21,501 nt of DNA from positions 1-21,501 of the forward strand of contig DATKWD010000112.1 in the NCBI GenBank assembly GCA_035529695.1, in the 5' to 3' direction. The notes under the pieces are model-generated. The model was given only the letters and a program-made list of their open reading frames with translations, was not told where the DNA came from and did no database searches. How positions within the stretch are numbered: the first letter of the stretch is position 1; each line of letters starts with the position of its first letter. This document shows positions 15,173-21,265 of the stretch, piece by piece. This DNA is from DATKWD01 sp035529695. GTDB taxonomy: Bacteria; Actinomycetota; Acidimicrobiia; Acidimicrobiales; Salinilacustritrichaceae. A program made the translations under genes and the position numbers.

Positions 15173-15751
15173 TCACACGGCCACATGGCACCCATTGACG
15201 TGGTCGTCGACCAGGCCGCCGGACTGCATGAAGGCGTACACGGTGGTCGGTCCGACAAAGCGAAAGCCGCGTCGCTTCAGCTCCTTCGACAACGCGTTCG
15301 ACTCGGGGGTGTCGTTCGGGATCTCACCTCCGGTGACACGCGCCGATCTGGGCTCGGGGGCGAACGACCACACCAGCTCCGAGAGTGAGGTGCCCTCGTC
15401 GTGCAGGGCCAACGTCACCTGCGCGTTGCTGATCGTCGCCTCGATCTTGCCCCGATGGCGGATGATCCCTGCGTCGCCGAGCAGCCGCTGGACCTGGGGT
15501 TCGCGGTAGGCCGCGACGGTCTCGATCTCGAAGCCGTCGAACGCGTCGCGGAACGCCGGACGCTTGCGCAGCACGGTGATCCAGGCGAGCCCCGCCTGGA
15601 AGCCCTCGAGGTTGAGCAGTTCGAACACCTCCCGCTCGCCACGAGTGGGTCGCCCCCACTCGTGATCGTGATAGGCGACGTAGTCGGGATCGTCGCCACA
15701 CCACCAACAGCGCACGAGGTCGTCGTCACCGGTCACAAGTCGGTCGTCCAC
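15173..15751 (-). CDS. tag: DNA-3-methyladenine glycosylase I
   Basis: A base-excision-repair enzyme that removes 3-methyladenine from alkylated DNA. At 192 residues it is close to E. coli Tag (187). The zinc-binding 'snap' is visible: Cys15 and His28 are spaced 13 apart, as are Cys4 and His17 of E. coli, within RCWWCGDDPDYVAYHDHEWG. The C-terminal DDHVNGC supplies the second His and Cys, four residues apart. The central EVFELLNLEGFQAGLAW carries the catalytic Glu and the base-stacking Trp. Start: GTG 15751, which lies 6 nt after CACAAT. The upstream open frame to 15934 overlaps the divergent PPOX gene and is rejected, and a GTG at 15736 is a shorter alternative. The divergent neighbour starts only 28 bp away. 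Confidence 0.94.
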   Translation of the reverse strand: MDDRLVTGDDDLVRCWWCGDDPDYVAYHDHEWGRPTRGEREVFELLNLEGFQAGLAWITVLRKRPAFRDAFDGFEIETVAAYREPQVQRLLGDAGIIRHRGKIEATISNAQVTLALHDEGTSLSELVWSFAPEPRSARVTGGEIPNDTPESNALSKELKRRGFRFVGPTTVYAFMQSGGLVDDHVNGCHVAV

Positions 15752-15757
15752 GACTGC

Positions 15758-15763
15758 ATTGTG
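15758..15763 (-). promoter_or_regulatory. Predicted -10 element of tag
   Basis: Minus-strand CACAAT lies 6 nt before the GTG start of tag. It is 4 bp from the -10 element of the opposite gene. Confidence 0.4.
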
Positions 15764-15767
15764 GCAA

Positions 15768-15773
15768 TAACGT
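15768..15773 (+). promoter_or_regulatory. Predicted -10 element of the PPOX gene (leaderless)
   Basis: TAACGT lies 6 nt before the ATG at 15780. Its -35 region would fall inside the start of tag, so the two divergent promoters overlap. Confidence 0.5.
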
Positions 15774-15779
15774 CGCCCC

Positions 15780-16340
15780 ATGGGCCTTCTCCTCGACCGA
15801 CTCCGACCCGACCTCGTCGCGTTCGCCGAGGCGCAACCGCTGTGGTTCGTGGCCTCGGCACCGCTGGCAGCAGACGGGCACGTCAACGTCTCGCCGAAGG
15901 GCCTTGACTCGTTCCGCGTGATCGACGACACCACGGTCGCCTATCTCGATCTCACCGGGTCCGGCGTCGAGACCATCTCGCACCTCGCCGAGAACGGCCG
16001 GATCACCCTGCTGTTCTGCTCGTACGGCGACAAGCCGCAGCTGCTCCGTCTCTACGGCCGAGGCGAGGCCGTTCGGCCCCACGACGACGACTTCGACACG
16101 CTCGTCGCCAGGTTTCCGTCATCGCTCGCCGCCCTGGCATCGGTCCGCAGCATCATCAGGGTGCACCTGCACCGGGTCACGACGTCGTGCGGCTACGGCG
16201 TTCCGCAGATGGACTTCGTGTCCGAACGGGGCATGCTCGAGGACTGGGCCGAGCGCAAGGGTCTCGACGGGGTCGTCGCCTATCAGGATGACAACAACAC
16301 CACCTCGATCGACGGGCTGCCGGGTCTGATCAGTTCGTGA
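15780..16340 (+). CDS. Pyridoxamine 5'-phosphate oxidase-fold protein
   Basis: A 186-residue split-barrel protein of the PPOX-like flavin/F420/heme-binding superfamily. The first strands carry PLWFVASAPLAADGHVNVSPKG (residues 19-40), where the S-P-K-G turn contacts the cofactor phosphate in this superfamily. The barrel continues through VAYLDLTGSGVETISHLAENGRI and LLRLYGRGEAV. The C-terminal third is helical. Whether the cofactor is FMN, F420 or heme cannot be told from sequence alone. It is not the vitamin B6 enzyme PdxH itself, which is longer and has further conserved Arg and His residues. Start: the ATG 6 nt after TAACGT. Its stop region overlaps the end of the convergent SDR gene by 11 bp (16330-16340). 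Confidence 0.85.
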   Translation: MGLLLDRLRPDLVAFAEAQPLWFVASAPLAADGHVNVSPKGLDSFRVIDDTTVAYLDLTGSGVETISHLAENGRITLLFCSYGDKPQLLRLYGRGEAVRPHDDDFDTLVARFPSSLAALASVRSIIRVHLHRVTTSCGYGVPQMDFVSERGMLEDWAERKGLDGVVAYQDDNNTTSIDGLPGLISS

Positions 16341-17094
16341 AGTGCTTCATCAAGTCGTCTGCCTGATGACTCGGGAGGCTGGCTCCGCCGTCGACGATCA
16401 GGTCGATGCCGGTGACGTAGCTGGCCATCGGCGACGCCAGGAACGTCACGACCGACGCGACCTCCGACGCGTCTGCGATCCGGCCGGCAGGGATCTTGGC
16501 CGTGATCCGGGTCCGAAGATCCGGATCGTCGACCAGCGGCGCCGTCAGCCGGGTGGCGGCGTAGCCGGGCGAGACCGAGTTGACGCGGACCTCGGGGGCG
16601 AACTCGATCGCTGCGGTCTTGGTGAGCGCCACCAGCCCTGCCTTCGCTGCGTTGTAGGGGGCTTCGGCGCGATTGGGCCGGGTCGCGGTGAGGCCGGCCA
16701 CGTTGATGATCGACGCCCCCTCGCTGGCCGACAGCGGTGGCCTCGCCGCCCGCATCGTCACGAACGCCGCGTCGAGATTCACGGCCATGAGCCGACGCCA
16801 CTGATCGTCGGTGTAGGCATCGAACCGCGCTGCCATCCCCGCACCCGCGTTGTTGACGAGGATCGAAAGGCCTCCCAGCATGCCGATCGCCTCATCGGTG
16901 GCTGCCGCGAGCGCTGCGGAATCTCCGACATCACACTCGACCGCGTCGATGCCCTTGACGGCAAGCGGCTCGAGATCGCGATCGATCGCCACGACCCGCG
17001 CACCCTCGAGCACGAACCGCTCGATGATCGCGGCTCCGATTCCGTGCGCCCCGCCGGTGACGAGCGCTCGATGTCCGGCGAGCAGCCCGGTCAC
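16330..17094 (-). CDS. Short-chain dehydrogenase/reductase lacking the usual catalytic Ser
   Basis: A 254-residue classical-type SDR with a Rossmann fold, cofactor motif TGGAHGIG (residues 14-21), NNAG, and Tyr147/Lys151 in YNAAK. It ends with the usual YVTGIDLIVDGG. The segment before the active-site Tyr reads IINVAGLTATRPN. Compared with the common IINVSSxAGL pattern, about three residues including the catalytic Ser are missing, leaving only Thr nearby. A Thr may substitute, or activity may be altered. Start: the GTG at 17094 overlaps the EthD stop as GTGA. It is the last gene of the five-gene tetR operon and probably oxidises or reduces a hydroxyl/keto intermediate made by the upstream enzymes; the substrate is unknown. 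Confidence 0.9.
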   Translation of the reverse strand: MTGLLAGHRALVTGGAHGIGAAIIERFVLEGARVVAIDRDLEPLAVKGIDAVECDVGDSAALAAATDEAIGMLGGLSILVNNAGAGMAARFDAYTDDQWRRLMAVNLDAAFVTMRAARPPLSASEGASIINVAGLTATRPNRAEAPYNAAKAGLVALTKTAAIEFAPEVRVNSVSPGYAATRLTAPLVDDPDLRTRITAKIPAGRIADASEVASVVTFLASPMASYVTGIDLIVDGGASLPSHQADDLMKHFTN

Positions 17095-17441
17095 CTCTCG
17101 TCGCCGATCACGACCCGGCCCTCGGTCACGAACATGACCTCGACCCGATCCATGTCGAGGAGGAACTGCTCGTCGGGCTGGAGGACCTCGATGTAGGCGG
17201 GCTCGGCGAGGAACGCCAGGAAGTCGTCGGCCGACGCAAACCATTGGATCGCGACGCCGTCCCAGTCGCCGCCGACGGCGTTCAGCGCACGGTCGGGCGG
17301 GTGCTGCTCATAGCGCAGGATGTGGCGCGACAGCTCGCGGGTGTCGCGGATGAGCGGACCGTGGATCTGTCGCCAGTGGGTCTCGAACTCGTCGCGGGTG
17401 AGCGCCGGATCGCGGACGAGGAACGCGACGAGCTGGAGCAT
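17091..17441 (-). CDS. EthD-domain protein
   Basis: A 116-residue dimeric alpha/beta-barrel protein of the EthD type. The family signature is clear at the N-terminus: LVAFLVRDPALTRDEFETHWRQIHGPL, with the conserved H-x-x-x-H-G pattern of the barrel helix. The remaining strands, including DGVAIQWFASADDFLAFL, form the second half of the ferredoxin-like fold. EthD proteins often accompany oxidative degradation genes, and some are cyclases or monooxygenase-like enzymes; the precise reaction here is unknown. The start overlaps the upstream SDR stop by one base (TGATG) and the stop overlaps the next SDR by 4 bp. Translation of the three genes is therefore tightly coupled, implying a fixed stoichiometry in one pathway. 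Confidence 0.88.
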   Translation of the reverse strand: MLQLVAFLVRDPALTRDEFETHWRQIHGPLIRDTRELSRHILRYEQHPPDRALNAVGGDWDGVAIQWFASADDFLAFLAEPAYIEVLQPDEQFLLDMDRVEVMFVTEGRVVIGDER

Positions 17442-18220
17442 CAGACCAGGAAGTGTCCGGCGTTGACATGCAGCGCCTGCCCGGTCACCGGCTTGGAGAG
17501 GTCACTGGCGAAGAAGACCACCGACCCGGCGATCTCGCTCGAATGCGGCAGGTATTTCAGGCACGTCTCCGACGCGACCTCGTCGTAGACGTCCTGCGGC
17601 GTGATGCCGCGCTCCTTTGCGAGATATTCGAAGTAGAACTCGACGGGCCCTCCCCAGATGTAGCCCGGGTGGATGCCGTTGACCCGGATGCCGAACGGCC
17701 CGAGTTCGACCGCGAGCGTCTTGGTCGCGGCGGCCAGCGCGTTCTTCGATGCTGCGTACGCGCCGTAGTGCTCGGCGATCCGAACCGTCGACATCGTGTT
17801 GATCATGATGATCCGACCCTCCCCCGCCTCCTTCATGGCAGGCACCACTGCCTGGGTCATCCCGAGCGTGCCGAAGGTGTTGACCTCGAAGGTCGCACGC
17901 CACTCGTCGAGGTCGTCGTCGGCGAAGGCCTGGTTGGTGCCTCCGTGGTAGGCGTTGTTGACGAGCACGCCGATCGAACCCAGTTCGTCGAGGCAGGTCC
18001 GCGCAGCAGCTTCGCAGCTCGCCGGATCGGTGATGTCGAGTTCGACCGGGATCGCTCGGCGGCCCAGGGCCTCGACCTCGGCAGCCACCGCTTCGCACTT
18101 GCCGATCGTGCGAGCGCCGAGCACCAGGTCGGCACCTTGCTCGGCGAGGGCCAGCGAGATGTCGCGGCCCATGCCGGGACCGATGCCCGACACGATCGCA
18201 GTCCGTCCTTCGAGCAACAT
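17441..18220 (-). CDS. Short-chain dehydrogenase/reductase
   Basis: A 259-residue SDR with an atypical nucleotide-binding loop SGIGPGMGR (residues 11-19), NNAY where most SDRs have NNAG, and an active-site Tyr155/Lys159 in YAASK. Upstream of the Tyr, INTMSTVRIAEHYGAY offers Thr142 at the usual distance of 13 residues and Ser144 two residues later as candidates for the catalytic hydroxyl. The C-terminus GSVVFFASDLSKPVTGQ is standard. An insertion around residues 185-215 (WGGPVEFYFEYLAKERG) probably forms the substrate lid and suggests a bulky substrate. Its ATG directly abuts the stop of the LLM oxidoreductase gene. A second SDR two genes downstream is not a close copy, so the two likely catalyse different steps. 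Confidence 0.9.
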   Translation of the reverse strand: MLLEGRTAIVSGIGPGMGRDISLALAEQGADLVLGARTIGKCEAVAAEVEALGRRAIPVELDITDPASCEAAARTCLDELGSIGVLVNNAYHGGTNQAFADDDLDEWRATFEVNTFGTLGMTQAVVPAMKEAGEGRIIMINTMSTVRIAEHYGAYAASKNALAAATKTLAVELGPFGIRVNGIHPGYIWGGPVEFYFEYLAKERGITPQDVYDEVASETCLKYLPHSSEIAGSVVFFASDLSKPVTGQALHVNAGHFLV

Positions 18221-19156
18221 TCAGCCATCCTCCAGTGCGGCGAGCATCGGTCCGACCTCGGCTCCGAAGCGCCCGATCTGGTCGACCAGCTCGTCGACCG
18301 ATCGAGACGGGAAACGCACCTGCACCTGATCCGCGCCGGCCGCAGCGAACTTCGCGAGGAACCGACCCAACTTCTCGGCAGGAGCGGCGAAGGTGTGTTC
18401 GGGCACCGCCCAGTCGGCATCGCCGACGTAGAGGTCGCCACACAGCGAGCCGAACGTGAAGGGTCCGTCGCGCCCGGCGGCGTCCCGCTCGGATCGGATG
18501 AAGTCGTACGCGGCGGGGAGCTCGGGAAGTGTCGTTCGCTGCGGCAACCATCCGTCGCCGCGAAGCGCGGCCCGCCGCATCGCCGGCTTCGAAGAACCGG
18601 CGACCCAGATCGGGAGGTGCTCCTGAGCCGGACGTGGCCGCTGGCCGAGGCCGTCGAATGACCACTCATCTCCCTCGTGTGACGCGAACTCGTCGTCGAA
18701 CGCGGCCCGGATCGCGTCGATCGACTCGTCGAGCAGCTTGCCGCGGCGACCGAAGTCGACACCGAGGGCCTCGAACTCGCCTTCGACGTGCCCCGCGCCG
18801 ACCCCCATCACCACGCGACCCTTGGCCAGGTGGTCGAGCGTCGCGAAGCTCTTGGCGACCTGCAACGGGTGTCGGTAGATCGGCACATAGATGTGGGAGA
18901 GCAGACGAACCCGCTCCGTGGCAGCCGCCAGGAAGCCGAGCGTCGCCACCGTGTCGTACCAGCCGGTGCTCATCGAGTCGGCCTGCGCGGACGGGATCGC
19001 CACGTGGTCACACACCGCGACGTAGTCGAACCCCGCTGCGTCGGCAGCGGCCGCGACCGACCGGAGTTCGTCGGGACCGGCGTCGCGCTCCCAGGGGCGT
19101 ACGTAGATCGACGACTGTGACTGGATCGGCAGCTGGAGGCCGAAGGAAAGGCTCAT
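18221..19156 (-). CDS. LLM-class flavin/F420-dependent oxidoreductase
   Basis: A 311-residue luciferase-like TIM-barrel oxidoreductase. It opens with SFGLQLPIQ, followed by the family stretches FDYVAVCDHVAIP, ATERVRLLSHIYVPIYRHPLQVAK (residues around 80-103) and the phosphate-binding GRVVMGVGAGHVEGEFEALG. In actinobacteria this subgroup mostly uses the deazaflavin F420, but FMN-dependent monooxygenases share the fold; the cofactor is inferred. The late IWVAGSSKPAMRRAA and GDGWLP segments are typical of the barrel C-terminus. The ATG at 19156 is 7 bp after the tetR stop, with GGAG inside the tetR end as a ribosome site. It is the first enzyme gene of the operon and may carry out the initial redox attack on the substrate sensed by the TetR protein. 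Confidence 0.92.
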   Translation of the reverse strand: MSLSFGLQLPIQSQSSIYVRPWERDAGPDELRSVAAAADAAGFDYVAVCDHVAIPSAQADSMSTGWYDTVATLGFLAAATERVRLLSHIYVPIYRHPLQVAKSFATLDHLAKGRVVMGVGAGHVEGEFEALGVDFGRRGKLLDESIDAIRAAFDDEFASHEGDEWSFDGLGQRPRPAQEHLPIWVAGSSKPAMRRAALRGDGWLPQRTTLPELPAAYDFIRSERDAAGRDGPFTFGSLCGDLYVGDADWAVPEHTFAAPAEKLGRFLAKFAAAGADQVQVRFPSRSVDELVDQIGRFGAEVGPMLAALEDG

Positions 19157-19163
19157 CGTGCGG

Positions 19164-19817
19164 TCACTCCTGCGGGCTCAGACCTGTGACACCCCAGCAC
19201 AGCTGGCGTGCCAGAGAGTTCCGGAGATCGGCCGGCCCGATGCCCCAGTGCTCGAACGCCGGCTGTCGGCCGGCGATGTGGGCGAGCATCGTCACCAGGA
19301 CACCTGCATGGGCCATCGGGTCCACCCCGTCGGCGTGGCGACCTTCGCCCTGATGCCGCTCGACGATCGCCGAGAGCTCGCGAGCGGCGGGGTTGAGCAT
19401 GCGAGCCCGCACTTCTCCGAAGCGGTCATCACCTTCGGACATCAGCAGGTCGACGACCCGCAGGACCGGCTGATATTCGGCGAAGAACCCGAGAAAGGCA
19501 TCCACGGTCGCGAACGACCCGGCGAGCGCTGCGGCATCGGTCCACGCCGTCGATTCGATCACCTGCGCGAGCGGGCTCGCCTCGACCATCTGCTCGGCCA
19601 GCGCCAACACCGCCGACTCGATGTCGGCGAAGTACTGGTAGAAGGTGGCGGGTGAGGTCCCGGCGTCGCGAGCGATGTCGATGACCTTGAGGTCACGAAA
19701 CGACGACTTGTCGAGCTGCGCCGCCGTCTCGTCGAGCAGCCGCTGACGAGTCGCCAGACCGCGCCGTCCGGGCACCCGGCCGTCGACCGCCCTCAGCTCG
19801 TCCTCCTCGGTGGCCAC
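19164..19817 (-). CDS. TetR-family transcriptional regulator
   Basis: A 217-residue one-component regulator, normally a ligand-released repressor. The DNA-binding domain occupies roughly residues 20-66, starting at ATRQRLLDETAAQL. The helix-turn-helix reads VIDIARDAGTSPATFYQYFADIE. The helical C-terminal domain (residues 70-217) would bind the inducer and form the dimer. Start: the GTG at 19817 follows a TAGGTT -10 element by 6 nt, while CTGAC-N5-GTCAG at 19837-19851 sits just upstream, well placed for autorepression. It heads the operon of LLM oxidoreductase, two SDRs and an EthD protein, so the inducer is probably the substrate or an intermediate of that pathway. The same repeat at 13150-13168 suggests a second target. 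Confidence 0.93.
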   Translation of the reverse strand: MATEEDELRAVDGRVPGRRGLATRQRLLDETAAQLDKSSFRDLKVIDIARDAGTSPATFYQYFADIESAVLALAEQMVEASPLAQVIESTAWTDAAALAGSFATVDAFLGFFAEYQPVLRVVDLLMSEGDDRFGEVRARMLNPAARELSAIVERHQGEGRHADGVDPMAHAGVLVTMLAHIAGRQPAFEHWGIGPADLRNSLARQLCWGVTGLSPQE

Positions 19818-19823
19818 GGCGGC

Positions 19824-19829
19824 AACCTA
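19824..19829 (-). promoter_or_regulatory. Predicted -10 element of the tetR operon (leaderless)
   Basis: Minus-strand TAGGTT ends 6 nt before the tetR GTG. The operator-like repeat lies 7 bp further upstream, covering the spacer and -35 region. Confidence 0.5.
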
Positions 19830-19836
19830 GCCAAAG

Positions 19837-19851
19837 CTGACGGCCTGTCAG
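19837..19851. promoter_or_regulatory. Operator-like inverted repeat CTGAC-N5-GTCAG before tetR
   Basis: A perfect 5-bp inverted repeat with a 5-nt spacer (GGCCT), with the same arms and spacing as the core of the 13150-13168 repeat. It overlaps the stop codon of the isochorismatase-fold gene and lies next to the tetR -10 element, consistent with an autoregulatory TetR site. Confidence 0.6.
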
Positions 19852-20471
19852 GTCTCGGACCACGCCTCGACGAGGGCATCGGTGTCGGTGACCGTGGCCA
19901 GCAACGACAACGTGTGGTCGATCACCGACTCGGCGTAGGCCGCCGGGACACCGGCGACCGCGTCCCTCGGGAGGACGAACTGGTAGCCGAGGTTCACCGC
20001 GTCCATCGCGAAGTTGAGGATGGCCACGTTGACCGACACCCCGACGCCGATGATCGTGGTGATGCCGAGGTTGCGCAACAGGGCGTCGAGATCGGTCCCG
20101 GCCATCGGCCCGAGGCCGTGGAGGCGGGTCGACACCAGATCGGACTCGTCGCGGCCGATCTCGTCGACGAGCGCTGCCTCGTGCGAGCCCGGTAACAGCT
20201 GGACAGGCGACTTCCTCACGCCCATGAACAGCCGTGCGTTCGAGTTCGAGCCGCGTCCGTCGGCGCGTCGCGCGGCGAGACAGTGGACGACCTGCACGTC
20301 GTGACGATGCGCCTCGCCCACCAGGCGCACGACGGCGGGGAGCATCGAGACGCGGGCAGCCTCGGCCAGCACCGGCAGCGCAGCCTCCGTGCCGATGACG
20401 CCGTTCTGGCACTCCTGGGTCACGACTGCGGTGTGGGCCGGATCGACCAGCGGGGCAAGGGGGTGAGGCAC
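19848..20471 (-). CDS. Isochorismatase-fold hydrolase with non-canonical active site
   Basis: A 207-residue alpha/beta protein of the isochorismatase / cysteine-hydrolase superfamily. The usual acidic residue of the D-x-Q motif appears as Glu20 in VTQECQNG. The C-terminal motif reads GVSVNVAILNFAMDAVNLGY: the position of the catalytic Cys in amidase-type members (N-V-C-V) is Ala150. EntB and PhzD, which cleave vinyl ethers, also lack the Cys at this place, so an isochorismatase-like reaction or a non-catalytic role is possible, and nicotinamidase-type chemistry is unlikely. Start: the GTG at 20471, 6 nt after TACCGT. It lies 30 bp before tetR on the same strand and may be transcribed into it. 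The YceI gene diverges only 32 bp away. Confidence 0.87.
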   Translation of the reverse strand: MPHPLAPLVDPAHTAVVTQECQNGVIGTEAALPVLAEAARVSMLPAVVRLVGEAHRHDVQVVHCLAARRADGRGSNSNARLFMGVRKSPVQLLPGSHEAALVDEIGRDESDLVSTRLHGLGPMAGTDLDALLRNLGITTIIGVGVSVNVAILNFAMDAVNLGYQFVLPRDAVAGVPAAYAESVIDHTLSLLATVTDTDALVEAWSET

Positions 20472-20477
20472 GACCCG

Positions 20478-20483
20478 ACGGTA
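20478..20483 (-). promoter_or_regulatory. Predicted -10 element of the isochorismatase-fold gene (leaderless)
   Basis: Minus-strand TACCGT ends 6 nt before the GTG at 20471. It faces away from the yceI -10 candidate only 7 bp to the right. Confidence 0.5.
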
Positions 20484-20490
20484 GACGCGG

Positions 20491-20496
20491 CAAACT
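20491..20496 (+). promoter_or_regulatory. Possible -10 element of the YceI gene
   Basis: CAAACT ends 7 nt before the ATG at 20504, a weaker CAnnnT variant. The -35 region would overlap the opposing promoter. Confidence 0.35.
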
Positions 20497-20503
20497 GCCT
20501 GCC

Positions 20504-21214
20504 ATGTCGAAGCGAACCAAGATCCTGCTCGGCGTGGGGCTGGCCCTCGTGGTGGTCGTCGGCGGAGGCGCCTATTGGTACCTGAAGGACGACGCCGCCC
20601 CCCGCGCCAACCTCGACGCCGCCGCCGCCCGCGCGAACGACGACACGACCGACTCGACTGCAGACGCTGCGCCCGAACCGCTCGAGGGCATCACGGGCGA
20701 GTGGACGGTCGGATCCGGATCGTTCGCCGGCTACCGAATCGACGAGGTCCTCACCGTCGGCAGCAACACGGCGACCTCTCGCACCGACCAGGTCACCGGC
20801 TCGCTGTCCGTCGAAGACGTCACCATCACCGAGGTCACGATCACCGTCGCGATGGACTCTCTGTCGAGCACCGACGGCAACGGCATCCGAGACGGACGGG
20901 TACGCGATGTCCTCGACACCGCCAACAACCCCGACGCGACCTTCGTGCTCACCGATCCGATCGTGCTCGACGGAGTGCCCGCCGCTGGCGAGTCCGTCGA
21001 CGCCACCGCCACCGGCGAGTTGACCCTCAAGGGCATCACGAAGACCGTCGAGGTCTCCGTCCAAGCCCAGGTGGAGGGAACGAAGCTCCTCGTGGTCGGA
21101 AACGCACCGGTCGTTCTCGCCGACCACGGCATCGACAAGCCCAGTGCAGGTCGGGTCGTGAGCATCGAGGATGCGGGCGAGCTCGAGTTCGAATTGATCT
21201 TCGAACCGGCCTGA
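20504..21214 (+). CDS. Membrane-anchored YceI-family protein
   Basis: A 236-residue protein with a basic start (MSKRTK), one hydrophobic helix at about residues 7-26 (ILLGVGLALVVVVGGGAYWY), then an Ala/Asp-rich linker to about residue 62. A YceI lipocalin-like beta-barrel follows, with GEWTVGSGSFAGYRIDE and TGSLSVEDVTITEVTITVAM, then RDGRVRDVLDTANNPDATFV, the most conserved YceI stretch. The TGELTLKGITKTVEV strands follow. YceI barrels bind isoprenoid-type lipids in the periplasm or outside the membrane. The Lys/Arg then Gly-rich helix without a lipobox Cys suggests an uncleaved membrane anchor rather than a lipoprotein. The ligand is unknown. It diverges from the isochorismatase-fold gene. 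Confidence 0.92.
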   Translation: MSKRTKILLGVGLALVVVVGGGAYWYLKDDAAPRANLDAAAARANDDTTDSTADAAPEPLEGITGEWTVGSGSFAGYRIDEVLTVGSNTATSRTDQVTGSLSVEDVTITEVTITVAMDSLSSTDGNGIRDGRVRDVLDTANNPDATFVLTDPIVLDGVPAAGESVDATATGELTLKGITKTVEVSVQAQVEGTKLLVVGNAPVVLADHGIDKPSAGRVVSIEDAGELEFELIFEPA

Positions 21215-21248
21215 CGATCGTCGGTGTCCGGATGAGGCCCGGCGAGCG

Positions 21249-21254
21249 TACGAT
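21249..21254 (+). promoter_or_regulatory. Possible -10 element of the last gene
   Basis: TACGAT ends 11 nt before the ATG at 21266, giving a very short leader of a few bases. It lies in the 51-bp gap after the YceI gene. Confidence 0.3.
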
Positions 21255-21265
21255 CCAGATCGCTC

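Noticed and set aside
17453..18661. Plus-strand open frame of 402 codons
   Set aside because: Antisense to the SDR and LLM genes, which have clear motifs and coupled starts.
21213..21222. GACGATCGTC palindrome after the YceI gene
   Set aside because: A self-complementary 10-mer with no loop cannot form a terminator hairpin, and such short palindromes are frequent in this base composition.
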